NCBI GenBank assembly: GCA_016235425.1
Contig: JACRLC010000005.1
Location: 1-64,000, forward strand
Length of the DNA stretch: 64,000 nucleotides
Direction: 5' to 3'
Source of the DNA: Chloroflexota bacterium
GTDB taxonomy: Bacteria; Chloroflexota; Anaerolineae; Anaerolineales; Villigracilaceae
Shown here piece by piece: positions 6,888-15,561 of this stretch. The first letter of the stretch is position 1, and each line of letters opens with the position of its first letter. A program made the translations under genes and the position numbers. Under the pieces are notes generated by a model. That model was not told where the DNA came from and ran no database searches. It saw only the letters and a list, made by a program, of their open reading frames with translations.

Positions 6888-8537
6888 CTAATGCGACAAA
6901 TCCTGCGGTTGGAAGCACGGTTCGTAATCGTAGCCGAGGATCACCCGGTATTGAACCGGGCTGTTTGCATCGGGAAGGGAAATGATATTTGCCGAGTACA
7001 GGTTGAGGGTCGAAAGGATCGCTTGTTGTCGTGTCGGATCCTGCGCGGGTGTGAAGTCCACTAAAACGGAGGTACTGTAATCGCGGCGGTCCGCGGGAGA
7101 TATGATTGTCTCGTAGCCCGCATAGTTCAAGCGCGAGGCGGCGAGAGCGTCCCAGGTGTCGAAGGGTACGCCGTTTTGGATTTCAATCTTGATCGCTTCG
7201 CGCTCGACGGCGCGCGGGGAAAGCGTTGTGGCTTCCACCAGCATCTGTTTGAGTGTTTCTTCGTTCGGCAATTGGACCGATGCTCCGCCGGGCGTGATCC
7301 AACTGCTGACGTAGGGCGGGCGGATGTAGTAACCGCGGATATCGGCATTGGTGAGCTTCGGCGCGTAGGGGGCCATGCGGAGCATGTCGGCGAGGCCGAG
7401 ATCTGTGATGATGGTGCTGGAGAAGTCGTTGTAGAGTTGCGGGATTTTACTGAAGGTGTCGGATTTGAGCGCCTTGGCGAAGATGGCGCGCAGGACTTCC
7501 TGCTGGCGGCGGCCGCGGTCGAAATCGCTGGACTTGGAGCGGGAGCGCGCATACCATAGGGCGAGATCACCATCCATGTAAATCTGGCCAGGGCCGATGG
7601 TGTATAGCCACCAGTTGTTTTCGTTATACGGGTCGTACGATGGGTCGATCAACCGCCAGTCGGTGTAGGCGCAGGCGACGGGGAGGTCTATACCGCCGAG
7701 CGTATCCACTATACGGCGGAAACCGTCGAAATCAACCATGGCGGTATGGTCAATGCGGATGCCGAGGTTGTAGACGATGGTATCTTTGAGCAGGCCGGGG
7801 CCGCCGCCCGTGTAGCCGTAAATCTCGCCGGTTTGATAGGCGGTGTTGACGCGCTGCATCCCGACTGTTGGGATGTACACCCACAGGTCGCGTGGGATGG
7901 AGATCATCGAGACTTGTCCCTCTTTGGGCCATAAAATCGCGATGACGAGTGTGTCTGTGCGGTAGGATGAACCGGGGCGTTTATCGGAGCCGATTAATAG
8001 GAAGTTGACCGTTTCATTATCGGTCAGCGGCGGGAGCGCGGTGGGTTCGACGCCGGGATATTCAAGCACGGGCGGCGCGGCGGCAGTGGGGAAGAGCGTG
8101 TTCAGATCAACGGTTGCTGTCGGTTCGATGGGCGGCGTGGAAGTTGGGGAAGGCGTCTCTGTTGGGAAGGGGATATCCGGCGAGAAAGCTGTGGGGGTGT
8201 TCAGCGATGGCTGAAAAGGTGTAGGGGTGGGGGAGGCATTTGGCGCAACCGTGACGAGGATGAATGGCTGAGGCGCGGGAGCGGAGACAGGCGCAGCGCC
8301 GCACGCGGTAAGAAAGCCGAAGAACAATGCGAGACCGAAATATTTGAGATTGGATAACAAACCGGGATTTTTAACGCGAAAGCGCAGAGGAGCGAATTTC
8401 CGCGAATTTAAAAACCAATGAGTGAAAATAAGCGAAAACTCGCGGACAATAAATTTGCCGCCGAAAACTTTCGCAGGAGGTTTATTGTTTTGAATGAGGA
8501 ATTTGGTAAAAAGGGAACAACTGGATAAAGGCTTCAT
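6888..8537 (-). CDS. LytR-CpsA-Psr (LCP) family cell-wall polymer transferase
   Basis: Open frame of 549 codons. After a hydrophobic segment ending in a lipobox-like FLTAC (about residues 65-80) comes a Pro/Thr/Ser-rich linker (about 85-175), then the LCP domain (about 178-395): NFLLIGSDKRPG, RTDTLVIAIL, SIPRDLWVYIP, RVNTAYQTG, YARSRSKSSDFDRGRRQQ, with the conserved acidic and Arg residues that bind pyrophosphate and Mg. A LytR_C-like domain ends the protein (about 440-540). LCP enzymes transfer glycopolymers from lipid carriers to the cell wall or surface proteins. The first 60 codons read through an AT-rich dispersed repeat (8365-8470), so the true start is probably near the lipoprotein signal (for example TTG about 8354) rather than at 8537. 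Confidence 0.85.
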   Translation of the reverse strand: MKPLSSCSLFTKFLIQNNKPPAKVFGGKFIVREFSLIFTHWFLNSRKFAPLRFRVKNPGLLSNLKYFGLALFFGFLTACGAAPVSAPAPQPFILVTVAPNASPTPTPFQPSLNTPTAFSPDIPFPTETPSPTSTPPIEPTATVDLNTLFPTAAAPPVLEYPGVEPTALPPLTDNETVNFLLIGSDKRPGSSYRTDTLVIAILWPKEGQVSMISIPRDLWVYIPTVGMQRVNTAYQTGEIYGYTGGGPGLLKDTIVYNLGIRIDHTAMVDFDGFRRIVDTLGGIDLPVACAYTDWRLIDPSYDPYNENNWWLYTIGPGQIYMDGDLALWYARSRSKSSDFDRGRRQQEVLRAIFAKALKSDTFSKIPQLYNDFSSTIITDLGLADMLRMAPYAPKLTNADIRGYYIRPPYVSSWITPGGASVQLPNEETLKQMLVEATTLSPRAVEREAIKIEIQNGVPFDTWDALAASRLNYAGYETIISPADRRDYSTSVLVDFTPAQDPTRQQAILSTLNLYSANIISLPDANSPVQYRVILGYDYEPCFQPQDLSH

Positions 8538-8602
8538 TCTCTAATAATTGTTGGGAGAGCTTGCGAATATCCCGCTCATCTTCCTGTGAGTGGCTGCCTG
8601 CT

Positions 8603-9412
8603 TTATTCTGGTGTTGGGGATGGGAATTCCGTTGGGCTGGCCGTGAGCGATGGAACCGGCGTGGGAACAGGACTCGGCGTCGAGGTATCCGGCGGGGTGG
8701 TGTTTGTCGGTTCGGGTGTGAGGGTGAACGGCAGGGCTGTCTCGGTCAACGGATCGGTGGGTTGAGGAGTGAATGTGTTCACGTTTGGGGGCAGAGTCGC
8801 CGTTGGTGTGCGCGTGGATACGTTTGGAACCCACAATAATTCACCCGCGTAGAGCACATCGCTTGTGCGGCAGTTGACCTGTTTGAGGAGCGAAGCGGTT
8901 GTGTAATGATTGATGGCGATCCGGTAGAACGTGTCGCCGGGCTGGACACGATATGATTTCACCCAGCCCGCCGCACCCGGTACGCACGCGGCTACCGTGC
9001 TGGTCGGCGTGAACGGCACATAAATGATGGAGCCTTGCAAAACGTTGTTCGTCAGCAAACAATTGGCCTGGCGCAGTTCATCCGCAGACATGCGATAGCG
9101 CGCGGCAATGCTTTCCAGCGTATCGCCGGGTTGGATGGTGATGGCAGACCAGCCGCTTGGAATTTGACAGGATGGCGGCGGTGAAGGCGTGTTCGATGGT
9201 GTGGCTGTGTTGGTTGCAGTGGGTGAGACGAGCGGGGGCGGGAGAGTCGCTGTAGCGGTGAGAGGCAAAGGAGACGGGAGCAGGCTGGCGGTCGACGCGG
9301 GAGGCGCAGGTTGGGAAAATTCAACCAGCGATAGGGAGAGTCCCCCGAGCACGAGTCCTATCGAGAGCAGGCCCAGTACCAGTGCGTTTCCAAACTGGCG
9401 CAGGGAGTTCAT
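8603..9412 (-). CDS. Membrane-anchored LysM protein
   Basis: 269 residues: an N-terminal membrane segment (about 10-32), a Pro/Thr-rich linker, two LysM modules (about 90-135, ITIQPGDTLESIAARYR; about 150-195, YRVQPGDTFYRIAINHY) and a C-terminal Pro/Thr/Ser tail. LysM binds GlcNAc-containing polymers such as peptidoglycan, so it is probably an outward-facing wall-binding protein. The start codon follows the sensor-kinase stop directly (9413), so the two are one operon, with the LCP gene 65 bases further on; all three point to cell-envelope work. Confidence 0.8.
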   Translation of the reverse strand: MNSLRQFGNALVLGLLSIGLVLGGLSLSLVEFSQPAPPASTASLLPSPLPLTATATLPPPLVSPTATNTATPSNTPSPPPSCQIPSGWSAITIQPGDTLESIAARYRMSADELRQANCLLTNNVLQGSIIYVPFTPTSTVAACVPGAAGWVKSYRVQPGDTFYRIAINHYTTASLLKQVNCRTSDVLYAGELLWVPNVSTRTPTATLPPNVNTFTPQPTDPLTETALPFTLTPEPTNTTPPDTSTPSPVPTPVPSLTASPTEFPSPTPE

Positions 9413-11800
9413 TTATTTCTTCCCTTTGGATTTCGCCGGTTTCGGTTCAGCGCCGTCGTTGGATTTCGAAGGGGCACCCCCGCCTGCTTTCTGCGGGGCA
9501 ATTGGCAGGAGCACGCTGAAGGTCGAGCCGACGCCGGGATCGCTTTCCACCCAGATGCGTCCCTTTTGCGCCTCGGTGAGTGTCTTGGCGATGGACAGGC
9601 CAACTCCGGTATCGCCAACGCCCTGAATGAGGACGTTATCCGCGCGATAAAGACGGGTGAAGACGCGCGGCATGTCGACGGAGGGGATGCCTCCGCCGGA
9701 ATCTGTCACTTGAATAAGAACAAATTCCTGCCCCTCTTCGCTTCTCGTTTGGACATTGAGCTTGATCGTGCCTTCGACGGGTGTCGCGGCCCCCGCGTTT
9801 TGCAGGAGGTGGATGAGGATCTGCTGGAGCGCTTCGCGGTCCGCGTGGATCGCGGCCACTTTCTTCGGCAGGTCGAGGTGCATGGAAATATTTTTCTCGC
9901 GCACCTGACTGCTCGTGTACGACATGGCGTTGTCGATGATCAGGTTTAGGTCCACCGGTTCGGGGTTGAGACCTGCAAGCCCGGTTTCAAGCGTGCTGAC
10001 CTGGATCATGTCGTCAATCAAACTGCCGATGCGCTCCGTGGACGATTTGATGCGTTCCACGAATTTGCGCTGGAGCGCGCCGAGAATGCCCACCGATTCA
10101 CCCAGGAGCAGGTCGGTGTAGCCTACGATGGAAGACATCGGCTGGCGCAGTTCCTGTGAGATGGAGGCGATGACCTCGGCCTGCTCCGTGGAGCGCGTGG
10201 CGGCGTGTCCTTTTTCCAATTCCAGGATTTTTATGTTGGCATCGGCCAGTTGGTTTTGCAGGCGCGCCGTTTCCTGAAGCGTAATTTTCAGTTCTTTTTC
10301 AATTTGCAATTCGTCCGCGCTTTGTTTCTCGCCTTTTCCCACGCTTCGCAATCCGGCGTTTTCAATCTGCAATTGTTCGATGATGTGCTGTGATTCTTCC
10401 TGCGCGGCCATCAACGCGGCTAGATCCTCGGCTTTCACGCCGCCTTTCTGCGCCTCCGCTTTCAGGGTCTCTATTTGTTGCAGGAGTTCCTGGTTGCGTC
10501 GTTCCAGTTCAGTGATCTGCGTGTGCGCCTGTTCGGTCTGTTGCTCCAGCTTGGCCATCTTCTGACTGCGCTGGATGATCGGCACGAGCGACGCGGCAAT
10601 GTTGGCGAGGAAGGCCTGGTCTTCGGCGGTCCACGTGCGGTCTGAATATGGCGAGAGTAACAGCAGGCCGCCGAGGGCATCCTTGTCCGGTGTAATGATC
10701 GGTACGCTCAGCAGGTGGCCGGGATTGGTCAAACCGAGCAGGTCGCCGAGTCCTTTGATGTCGGCAGAAGTACTGCTGGCGGGCATTCGCAGCGGACGTC
10801 CGCGCTGCATGGCATTGGAAAGCATCGGGACCAGGCTCTTGTTGAGCGAGCCGCCTTCGAGATTATCTTCGCGGATCAGGTCGTAACCGCCCGCGATCAT
10901 CAACTGGTTTTTGTTATCGGTGAGGTAGATCAGGAAACACAGGTCGGCGAGCATCGTCTGCGCGATGGCGCGGGTCACGGCCTGGCTGATCCTGCCTGCA
11001 TTCGATTCTGCCGCCAGTGACAACAGGGCATGGAAGGTTTTCGGGTCCGTGCTGTAGCGGCGTCTTTCCGGCATGGACGAATCTGTCTTGATCGTGGTTG
11101 GCTTGATTGGCAGGCTGCTATTGACGGGTGCGGGATAACGCTGGGGCAGGGTGAGCAGGATGGGGTAGGCCGTCATATAGGCCAGGCGAACGATGCCGGA
11201 GTAATTGCTTTCCTCCGGAAATAATAATTGCAGGGTGTGGCCGAGGAAACCCAAAAATAGCACCACCACACCGTTCCACATGCCGTTCGGTTTGCGGATG
11301 AACAGGGTCAGCAGGCCGAACGTGATCATCAGCAGGGATGAGATTTGCCAGAGCCAATCGTCGAATGTCTGGTTGTAGGTGGTGTAGGAGGACTGCGGCG
11401 GCCACGTCAGCAGGCTGAGTCCCAGCGCGGTTCCCACCAGTAAAGTCAACAATACCGCCGCGGCATCGGCCCCGCGATTAGGTTCGGGAAATGCCCACAA
11501 CCATGTGATCCAGATAATTCCAAAGAGGACAAAAGCCCGCTCCATCGGCGGAAGCGTGGCATTTGGATCAATGATTTTCTGCCATCCCAATCCGCTGAAT
11601 GCAAACAGGACGATCTGTACCGATAACAATAGACCGAGTCCAAGCATGGCGCGCCGTGCTTGTGGGAACTCACTCGACCTCCAATGATTAAATGCCGATT
11701 GAAGCGCCATGCCTATGGAAAAAGGCAGCACAATATAATAGACGAGATTTGCCGTGGGAGTGGTGAGAAACGACAATATTTGGGTGATGAAGTCGCTCAT
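9413..11800 (-). CDS. Membrane sensor kinase-like protein lacking the phospho-acceptor histidine
   Basis: 795 residues: about seven membrane segments (1-215), a GAF domain (about 250-395), a long coiled coil (about 405-545, many Glu/Gln/Leu), a HisKA-type dimerisation domain (about 548-612) and an HATPase domain (about 650-775) with N box (LLQNAGAATP), G1 (VTDSGGGIP) and G2 (GVGLSIAKTL). The H box reads SISQELRQPMSSIVGY: the usual His of SHELRTP is Gln549 (codon CAG, bases 10156-10154). ATP-binding residues are kept, so it may be a pseudokinase or signal through partners. No response regulator is adjacent; LysM and LCP genes follow. Confidence 0.85.
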   Translation of the reverse strand: MSDFITQILSFLTTPTANLVYYIVLPFSIGMALQSAFNHWRSSEFPQARRAMLGLGLLLSVQIVLFAFSGLGWQKIIDPNATLPPMERAFVLFGIIWITWLWAFPEPNRGADAAAVLLTLLVGTALGLSLLTWPPQSSYTTYNQTFDDWLWQISSLLMITFGLLTLFIRKPNGMWNGVVVLFLGFLGHTLQLLFPEESNYSGIVRLAYMTAYPILLTLPQRYPAPVNSSLPIKPTTIKTDSSMPERRRYSTDPKTFHALLSLAAESNAGRISQAVTRAIAQTMLADLCFLIYLTDNKNQLMIAGGYDLIREDNLEGGSLNKSLVPMLSNAMQRGRPLRMPASSTSADIKGLGDLLGLTNPGHLLSVPIITPDKDALGGLLLLSPYSDRTWTAEDQAFLANIAASLVPIIQRSQKMAKLEQQTEQAHTQITELERRNQELLQQIETLKAEAQKGGVKAEDLAALMAAQEESQHIIEQLQIENAGLRSVGKGEKQSADELQIEKELKITLQETARLQNQLADANIKILELEKGHAATRSTEQAEVIASISQELRQPMSSIVGYTDLLLGESVGILGALQRKFVERIKSSTERIGSLIDDMIQVSTLETGLAGLNPEPVDLNLIIDNAMSYTSSQVREKNISMHLDLPKKVAAIHADREALQQILIHLLQNAGAATPVEGTIKLNVQTRSEEGQEFVLIQVTDSGGGIPSVDMPRVFTRLYRADNVLIQGVGDTGVGLSIAKTLTEAQKGRIWVESDPGVGSTFSVLLPIAPQKAGGGAPSKSNDGAEPKPAKSKGKK

Positions 11801-11848
11801 TCATTTACGATTATACTGCCAGTTCAAAAAAATATGGCGCACTGAACG

Positions 11849-11854
11849 TATAAT
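11849..11854 (+). promoter_or_regulatory. -10 element close to the start of the TPR gene
   Basis: TATAAT ends 10 bases before the ATG at 11865, so transcription would begin within a few bases of the start codon; no ribosome-binding site is present. No convincing -35 element is seen at 16-18 bases. Confidence 0.4.
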
Positions 11855-11864
11855 TATCATTACG

Positions 11865-13259
11865 ATGCAAAAATCAAAATGGCCCATCCCTGCGATCCTC
11901 GCGGCTGTGCTGGCCGCAATTATTTTGCCCGTTCTTGCCACGGGCTATGCAGAGATTCGAAAAGCCGAAACCGCCTTGACCGCAGAAGATTATGGAACTG
12001 CCGCGGCATCCTACGTACGCGCCGCGGAACTGCTCCCCTGGCGCGATGATCTGTGGGAAAAGGCGGGAATTGCCGCAAGCAGGCAGGATAGTTTCCTGAA
12101 TGCCATCGCTTACTTTGAGCGCGCGCCCGAACTCTCGCAGGAAGGCTGGCTGGCGCTGGGGTATTGTTACTACGTCACCGGTGAAATGGATTCCGCCCAA
12201 CATGCCTTTGAAGAAGGATTGAGCCTTTATCCAGCCGCGGGTTTCCACGAAGGGCTTGCCCTCGTCCATCGCTACCGGCAGGACTGGCCTGCCGAACGCG
12301 CCGCGTTGCAGGATCAGGTCCAAGTTGACGTAAGCAATGCCTACGCCCATTACCGACTCGGCCTCCTGTTGGCTGTTCTCGATCCCGAGCAGGCTCTCAC
12401 CGAATTAATGCTCGCCTCTTCCCTGGACCCGCTATTTGATCCCGCTGTGCAGACACTTCGCTCCGCCTTGAATTTATCTGCCACGCAACCCGATCCCTCC
12501 CGGCAAATGGTGACGATTGGCCGCGCGCTTGGCCTTGTGCAAGATTGGACTCTGTCCCGTGCGGCGTTTGAAAAAGCCATCGAAATTGACGCTGAAAATG
12601 CCGAGGCGTGGGCCTGGCTTGGCGAAGCGAAACAGCAGCTCGGTCAGGATGGACGCGTTGAGTTGGATCGAGCGCTCATGCTGAATAGGCAGTCCGTGAT
12701 TGTGCGTGCCTTGCGAGGCTTGTATTGGAATCGTCAGGGAAAATATTCGCGGGCGCTGGCCGAATATCTTTTGGCCGCGGGCATCGAACCGGAGAATCCT
12801 GCATGGCAGGCGTCCATTGCCGAGTCATATACCCGGCTTGGGGATTTGGAGTCCGCGCTCGCCGCGTACCAACATGCCGCCGAGCTTGCTCCCGATGAGC
12901 CAACCTATTGGCGTTTGCTGGCGGTCTTTTGCGCGGAAAACGGAACGTGGGTGGAGGAGATCGGCTTGCCCGCCGCACAAAAGGCCGTTGAATTCGCGCC
13001 CGACGACGTGTCAACGCTGGACGCGTTAGGCTGGTCGTATTTATCTTCAGGGCGATATTACACCGCCGAACAGACCCTGCTTGATGTGATCGCCCGCGAC
13101 TCGAATTATTTTCCTGCTCACCTGCACCTTGCCATGACGTATCTCGCGCAAGGCAAACACACAGATGCCTTCAATGAACTTGTCTTCGTGCGCGATGCCG
13201 ATGTGGGCAGGACAAACGGTCAGTTGGCAATACAAATGTTGAAGCAGTATTTTCCGTAA
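11865..13259 (+). CDS. Membrane-anchored tetratricopeptide-repeat protein
   Basis: 464 residues from the ATG at 11865. An N-terminal membrane anchor (about 8-26) is followed by at least nine TPR-like helical pairs, for example AEDYGTAAASYVRAAELLP, DWTLSRAAFEKAIEIDAENA, GDLESALAAYQHAAELAPDE and GRYYTAEQTLLDVIARD. TPR arrays serve as protein-binding scaffolds; the partner is not known. Divergent from the sensor kinase gene. The frame is open further upstream to 11754, but that stretch overlaps the kinase gene and lacks a start signal. Confidence 0.75.
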   Translation: MQKSKWPIPAILAAVLAAIILPVLATGYAEIRKAETALTAEDYGTAAASYVRAAELLPWRDDLWEKAGIAASRQDSFLNAIAYFERAPELSQEGWLALGYCYYVTGEMDSAQHAFEEGLSLYPAAGFHEGLALVHRYRQDWPAERAALQDQVQVDVSNAYAHYRLGLLLAVLDPEQALTELMLASSLDPLFDPAVQTLRSALNLSATQPDPSRQMVTIGRALGLVQDWTLSRAAFEKAIEIDAENAEAWAWLGEAKQQLGQDGRVELDRALMLNRQSVIVRALRGLYWNRQGKYSRALAEYLLAAGIEPENPAWQASIAESYTRLGDLESALAAYQHAAELAPDEPTYWRLLAVFCAENGTWVEEIGLPAAQKAVEFAPDDVSTLDALGWSYLSSGRYYTAEQTLLDVIARDSNYFPAHLHLAMTYLAQGKHTDAFNELVFVRDADVGRTNGQLAIQMLKQYFP

Positions 13260-13261
13260 CT

Positions 13262-13364
13262 CATGCCACTGCGAGCGTTTGTTGCGAAGCAGTCTCCACT
13301 TAATGGTTAGTTCCCATCGGGTGGTCTTATCCGCTTTATCGGAGATTGCTTCCCGAAGGTCGCG
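13262..13364. repeat. Dispersed repeat of the 'CACTGCGAG...GAAGCA...GATTGCTTC' type
   Basis: Contains CACTGCGAGC, GCGAAGCAGTCTCC and the facing GGAGATTGCTTC, the arms of a loose palindrome. A related copy lies at 53435-53640 (CATTGCGAGGC, GAAGCAATC, GAGATTGCTTCG, GCTCGCAATGAC). This element type occurs in many environmental bacterial genomes; its function is unknown. Confidence 0.6.
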
Positions 13365-13403
13365 TTGACATTTAAATGGATTGTTTCTGATAAAATCCCA
13401 CTC

Positions 13404-14057
13404 ATGCGCTATTTCTCTTTTTTGTGCACTTTGCTCGTTCTCACCGCATTAGCCTGTGCGGGCCTTCCATCCACACCTACCGCGCTGCAGGATGCGGGCG
13501 TTGCATCGGGAAATATCCTTTTTCAGGATGACTTCGCACGCCCCGTCACCGGCTGGGACAGGTCGCAAGCCGACGGCGGCATGATGGACTATGACGGCGG
13601 CGGCTATCGTTTTCTTGTCAACGAGCTAAACATGAATTTCTGGTCCACGCCGCACCAGAATTTTGCCGATGTCCGCATCGAAGTGGATTCCGGCAAACTG
13701 AACGGCCCGGACGAAAACCGCATCGGTTTGATCTGCCGCTTCACTGGCAACGATTACTATTTCTTCCTCATCTCCAGCGACGGTTTTTATGGCATCGGCA
13801 TTTTCACGGGTGGCAAGGCTATCCTGCTCGGTCAAAGCGAAATGCAAGCCTCCGCGAATATCCGCACGGGAATGGCAATCAATCATCTGCGCGCCGATTG
13901 TGCGGGAGACAAACTCACGCTTTACATCAATGGCTTTGAAACCGCCTCCGTGCAGGACTCAACCCTCACCTCTGGCGATATCGGCTTGCTGGCCGGCACA
14001 TTTGCCCAACCCGGCGTGGACGTGATCTTCGATAATTTTGTGGTGATGAAACCGTAA
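13404..14057 (+). CDS. Lipoprotein with a LamG/concanavalin-like beta-sandwich domain
   Basis: 217 residues. Lipoprotein signal with lipobox LTALAC (Cys about residue 16). The mature part (about 35-215) has the pattern of a concanavalin-A-like/3-keto-disaccharide-hydrolase-type jelly roll: LFQDDFARPVTGWD at the start, NRIGLICRF, YYFFLISSDGFYGIG, DKLTLYINGFE and DVIFDNFVVM at the end. This fold often binds carbohydrates. A TTGACA at 13365 and an AT-rich TGATAAAAT at 13388-13396 suggest a promoter whose transcript starts almost at the ATG. A 19-bp perfect hairpin follows the stop. Confidence 0.7.
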   Translation: MRYFSFLCTLLVLTALACAGLPSTPTALQDAGVASGNILFQDDFARPVTGWDRSQADGGMMDYDGGGYRFLVNELNMNFWSTPHQNFADVRIEVDSGKLNGPDENRIGLICRFTGNDYYFFLISSDGFYGIGIFTGGKAILLGQSEMQASANIRTGMAINHLRADCAGDKLTLYINGFETASVQDSTLTSGDIGLLAGTFAQPGVDVIFDNFVVMKP

Positions 14058-14113
14058 TAGACCGTGGACGATGGACCGTTGACCGTGTTTTGTCGTCCAT
14101 CGTCCACGGTCTA
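14058..14113. terminator. 19-bp perfect inverted repeat between the lipoprotein gene and mtaB
   Basis: TAGACCGTGGACGATGGAC (14058-14076) and its exact complement at 14095-14113, 18-base loop. Without a T-run it may be a repeat-type terminator. Confidence 0.6.
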
Positions 14114-14124
14114 CCGTCAGAATT

Positions 14125-15468
14125 ATGAAAATCTATCTCGATACCGTCGGTTGCAGACTCAATCAAAGCGAAATCGAAAGCATGGCGCGGCAATTTCGAG
14201 CCGCGGGCCATGAGGTGGTTGCATCGCCCGAGCTCGCGGACATGGCCGTGGTCAACACCTGCGCGGTGACAACCGAGGCCGCATCCGACTCGCGCGGGAA
14301 GATCCGCCACATTGCGCGGGCGGGCGTGGGACAGATCATTCCCACCGGTTGCTGGACGACCTTGCAGCCGAAGGAAGCCGCGTCGCTTCCGAATGTTCTG
14401 CGTGTGGTTACGAATGAGCAAAAAGATTATCTCGTTGCCGACGCGCTCAATATCACGCACGAATCATTTGATGTCGAACCCATTGCCCGCGCACCTCTTC
14501 CCGGTCTTCACCGCCGCACGCGCGCGTTTATCAAAGTGCAGGACGGCTGCGACAATCACTGCACGTTTTGTGTCACCACAATTGCACGCGGTGAAGGGCG
14601 GAGCCGTCCGCTTGCGGATGTGATTCAGGACATTCAATTTGCACTGGCAGGCGGCTCGAAGGAGATCGTTCTCACCGGTGTCCATCTCGGTTCGTGGGGA
14701 CAGGACATTTCGACCCTTCGACAAGCTCAGGGCGGCGCTTCGCTCAATGCGAATTTACATCTGCGCGATTTGGTCAGGGCCATTCTCCGCGAAACGAATG
14801 TGCAACGCCTGCGACTCTCCTCCCTCGAACCCTGGGATTTGGATGCGGACTTCTTCACTCTCTGGGACGCTTCGACTTCGCTCAGCGCGGGCAGGCGGCT
14901 CATGCCTCACCTTCACCTGCCCCTGCAAAGCGGCTGTGACGCGACCCTCAAGCGGATGGCGCGTAAAACCACGCCCGCCTCTTTCCGTGACCTGGTTAAT
15001 GCGGCGCGTTATGTAATGCATGACGCGGCCATCACGACAGACATCATCGCGGGGTTCCCAGGCGAGACCGAGGATGAGTTTGCCGAGTCGCTTGCTTTTG
15101 TGAAGGAGATGAACTTTGCAGGCGGGCATGTCTTTTCGTATTCGCCGCGCCCTCTCACAGGGGCCGCGAAGATGAAGGGGCAGATCAGGCCCGAGGTCCG
15201 AAAGAAGCGGAATCGCATTTTGGCGGAGACGCTCGAAGAGTCCGCGAATGTTTATCGGCGGAAATTTGTCGGGAAGAGGATGTCCGTTTTATGGGAATCG
15301 GTGAGCGAGATGGGGGAGTGGGGTTGGCAAATGGAAGGCTGGACGGATAATTATTTGCGCGTCTCGGCGCTGGCTTCGTCGCCGAGGTGGAATGAGGTGG
15401 ATGAGGTGGAGTTGACAGAGGTCAGTGGTGACAGATTGCTGGGGAAATTCGTAATTAGCAATTCGTAA
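14125..15468 (+). CDS. mtaB: tRNA (N6-threonylcarbamoyladenosine-C2) methylthiotransferase MtaB
   Basis: 447 residues. UPF0004 domain at the N-terminus (YLDTVGCRLNQSE, NTCAVT, PTGCW supply the auxiliary cluster cysteines), radical-SAM core with CDNHCTFC (C-x3-C-x2-C) at about residue 140, and a TRAM-like C-terminus. The enzyme adds methylthio to t6A37 of tRNAs decoding ANN codons. Two short segments not typical of the family, STLRQAQGG (about 197-205) and ASTSLSAGRR (about 249-258), coincide with copies of a dispersed CTTCGACAAGCTCAG-type repeat that lies in frame; the gene otherwise looks intact. Confidence 0.9.
   Translation: MKIYLDTVGCRLNQSEIESMARQFRAAGHEVVASPELADMAVVNTCAVTTEAASDSRGKIRHIARAGVGQIIPTGCWTTLQPKEAASLPNVLRVVTNEQKDYLVADALNITHESFDVEPIARAPLPGLHRRTRAFIKVQDGCDNHCTFCVTTIARGEGRSRPLADVIQDIQFALAGGSKEIVLTGVHLGSWGQDISTLRQAQGGASLNANLHLRDLVRAILRETNVQRLRLSSLEPWDLDADFFTLWDASTSLSAGRRLMPHLHLPLQSGCDATLKRMARKTTPASFRDLVNAARYVMHDAAITTDIIAGFPGETEDEFAESLAFVKEMNFAGGHVFSYSPRPLTGAAKMKGQIRPEVRKKRNRILAETLEESANVYRRKFVGKRMSVLWESVSEMGEWGWQMEGWTDNYLRVSALASSPRWNEVDEVELTEVSGDRLLGKFVISNS
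14714..14733 (+). repeat. Dispersed repeat CCCTTCGACAAGCTCAGGGC inside mtaB
   Basis: Exact 20-base unit; a variant lies at 14869-14892 in the same gene. Related copies occur at 32142, 46393, 51427 and 53607, all of which are intergenic. Here it is read in frame without stopping translation. Confidence 0.8.
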
Positions 15469-15561
15469 GTTGTATTACGAATGTCACTTTCAGAAAATGG
15501 GGATGAAATTGTATAATACTCGTGCAATCTTTCACAGAAAATTCACAATGGAGCGAAACAA

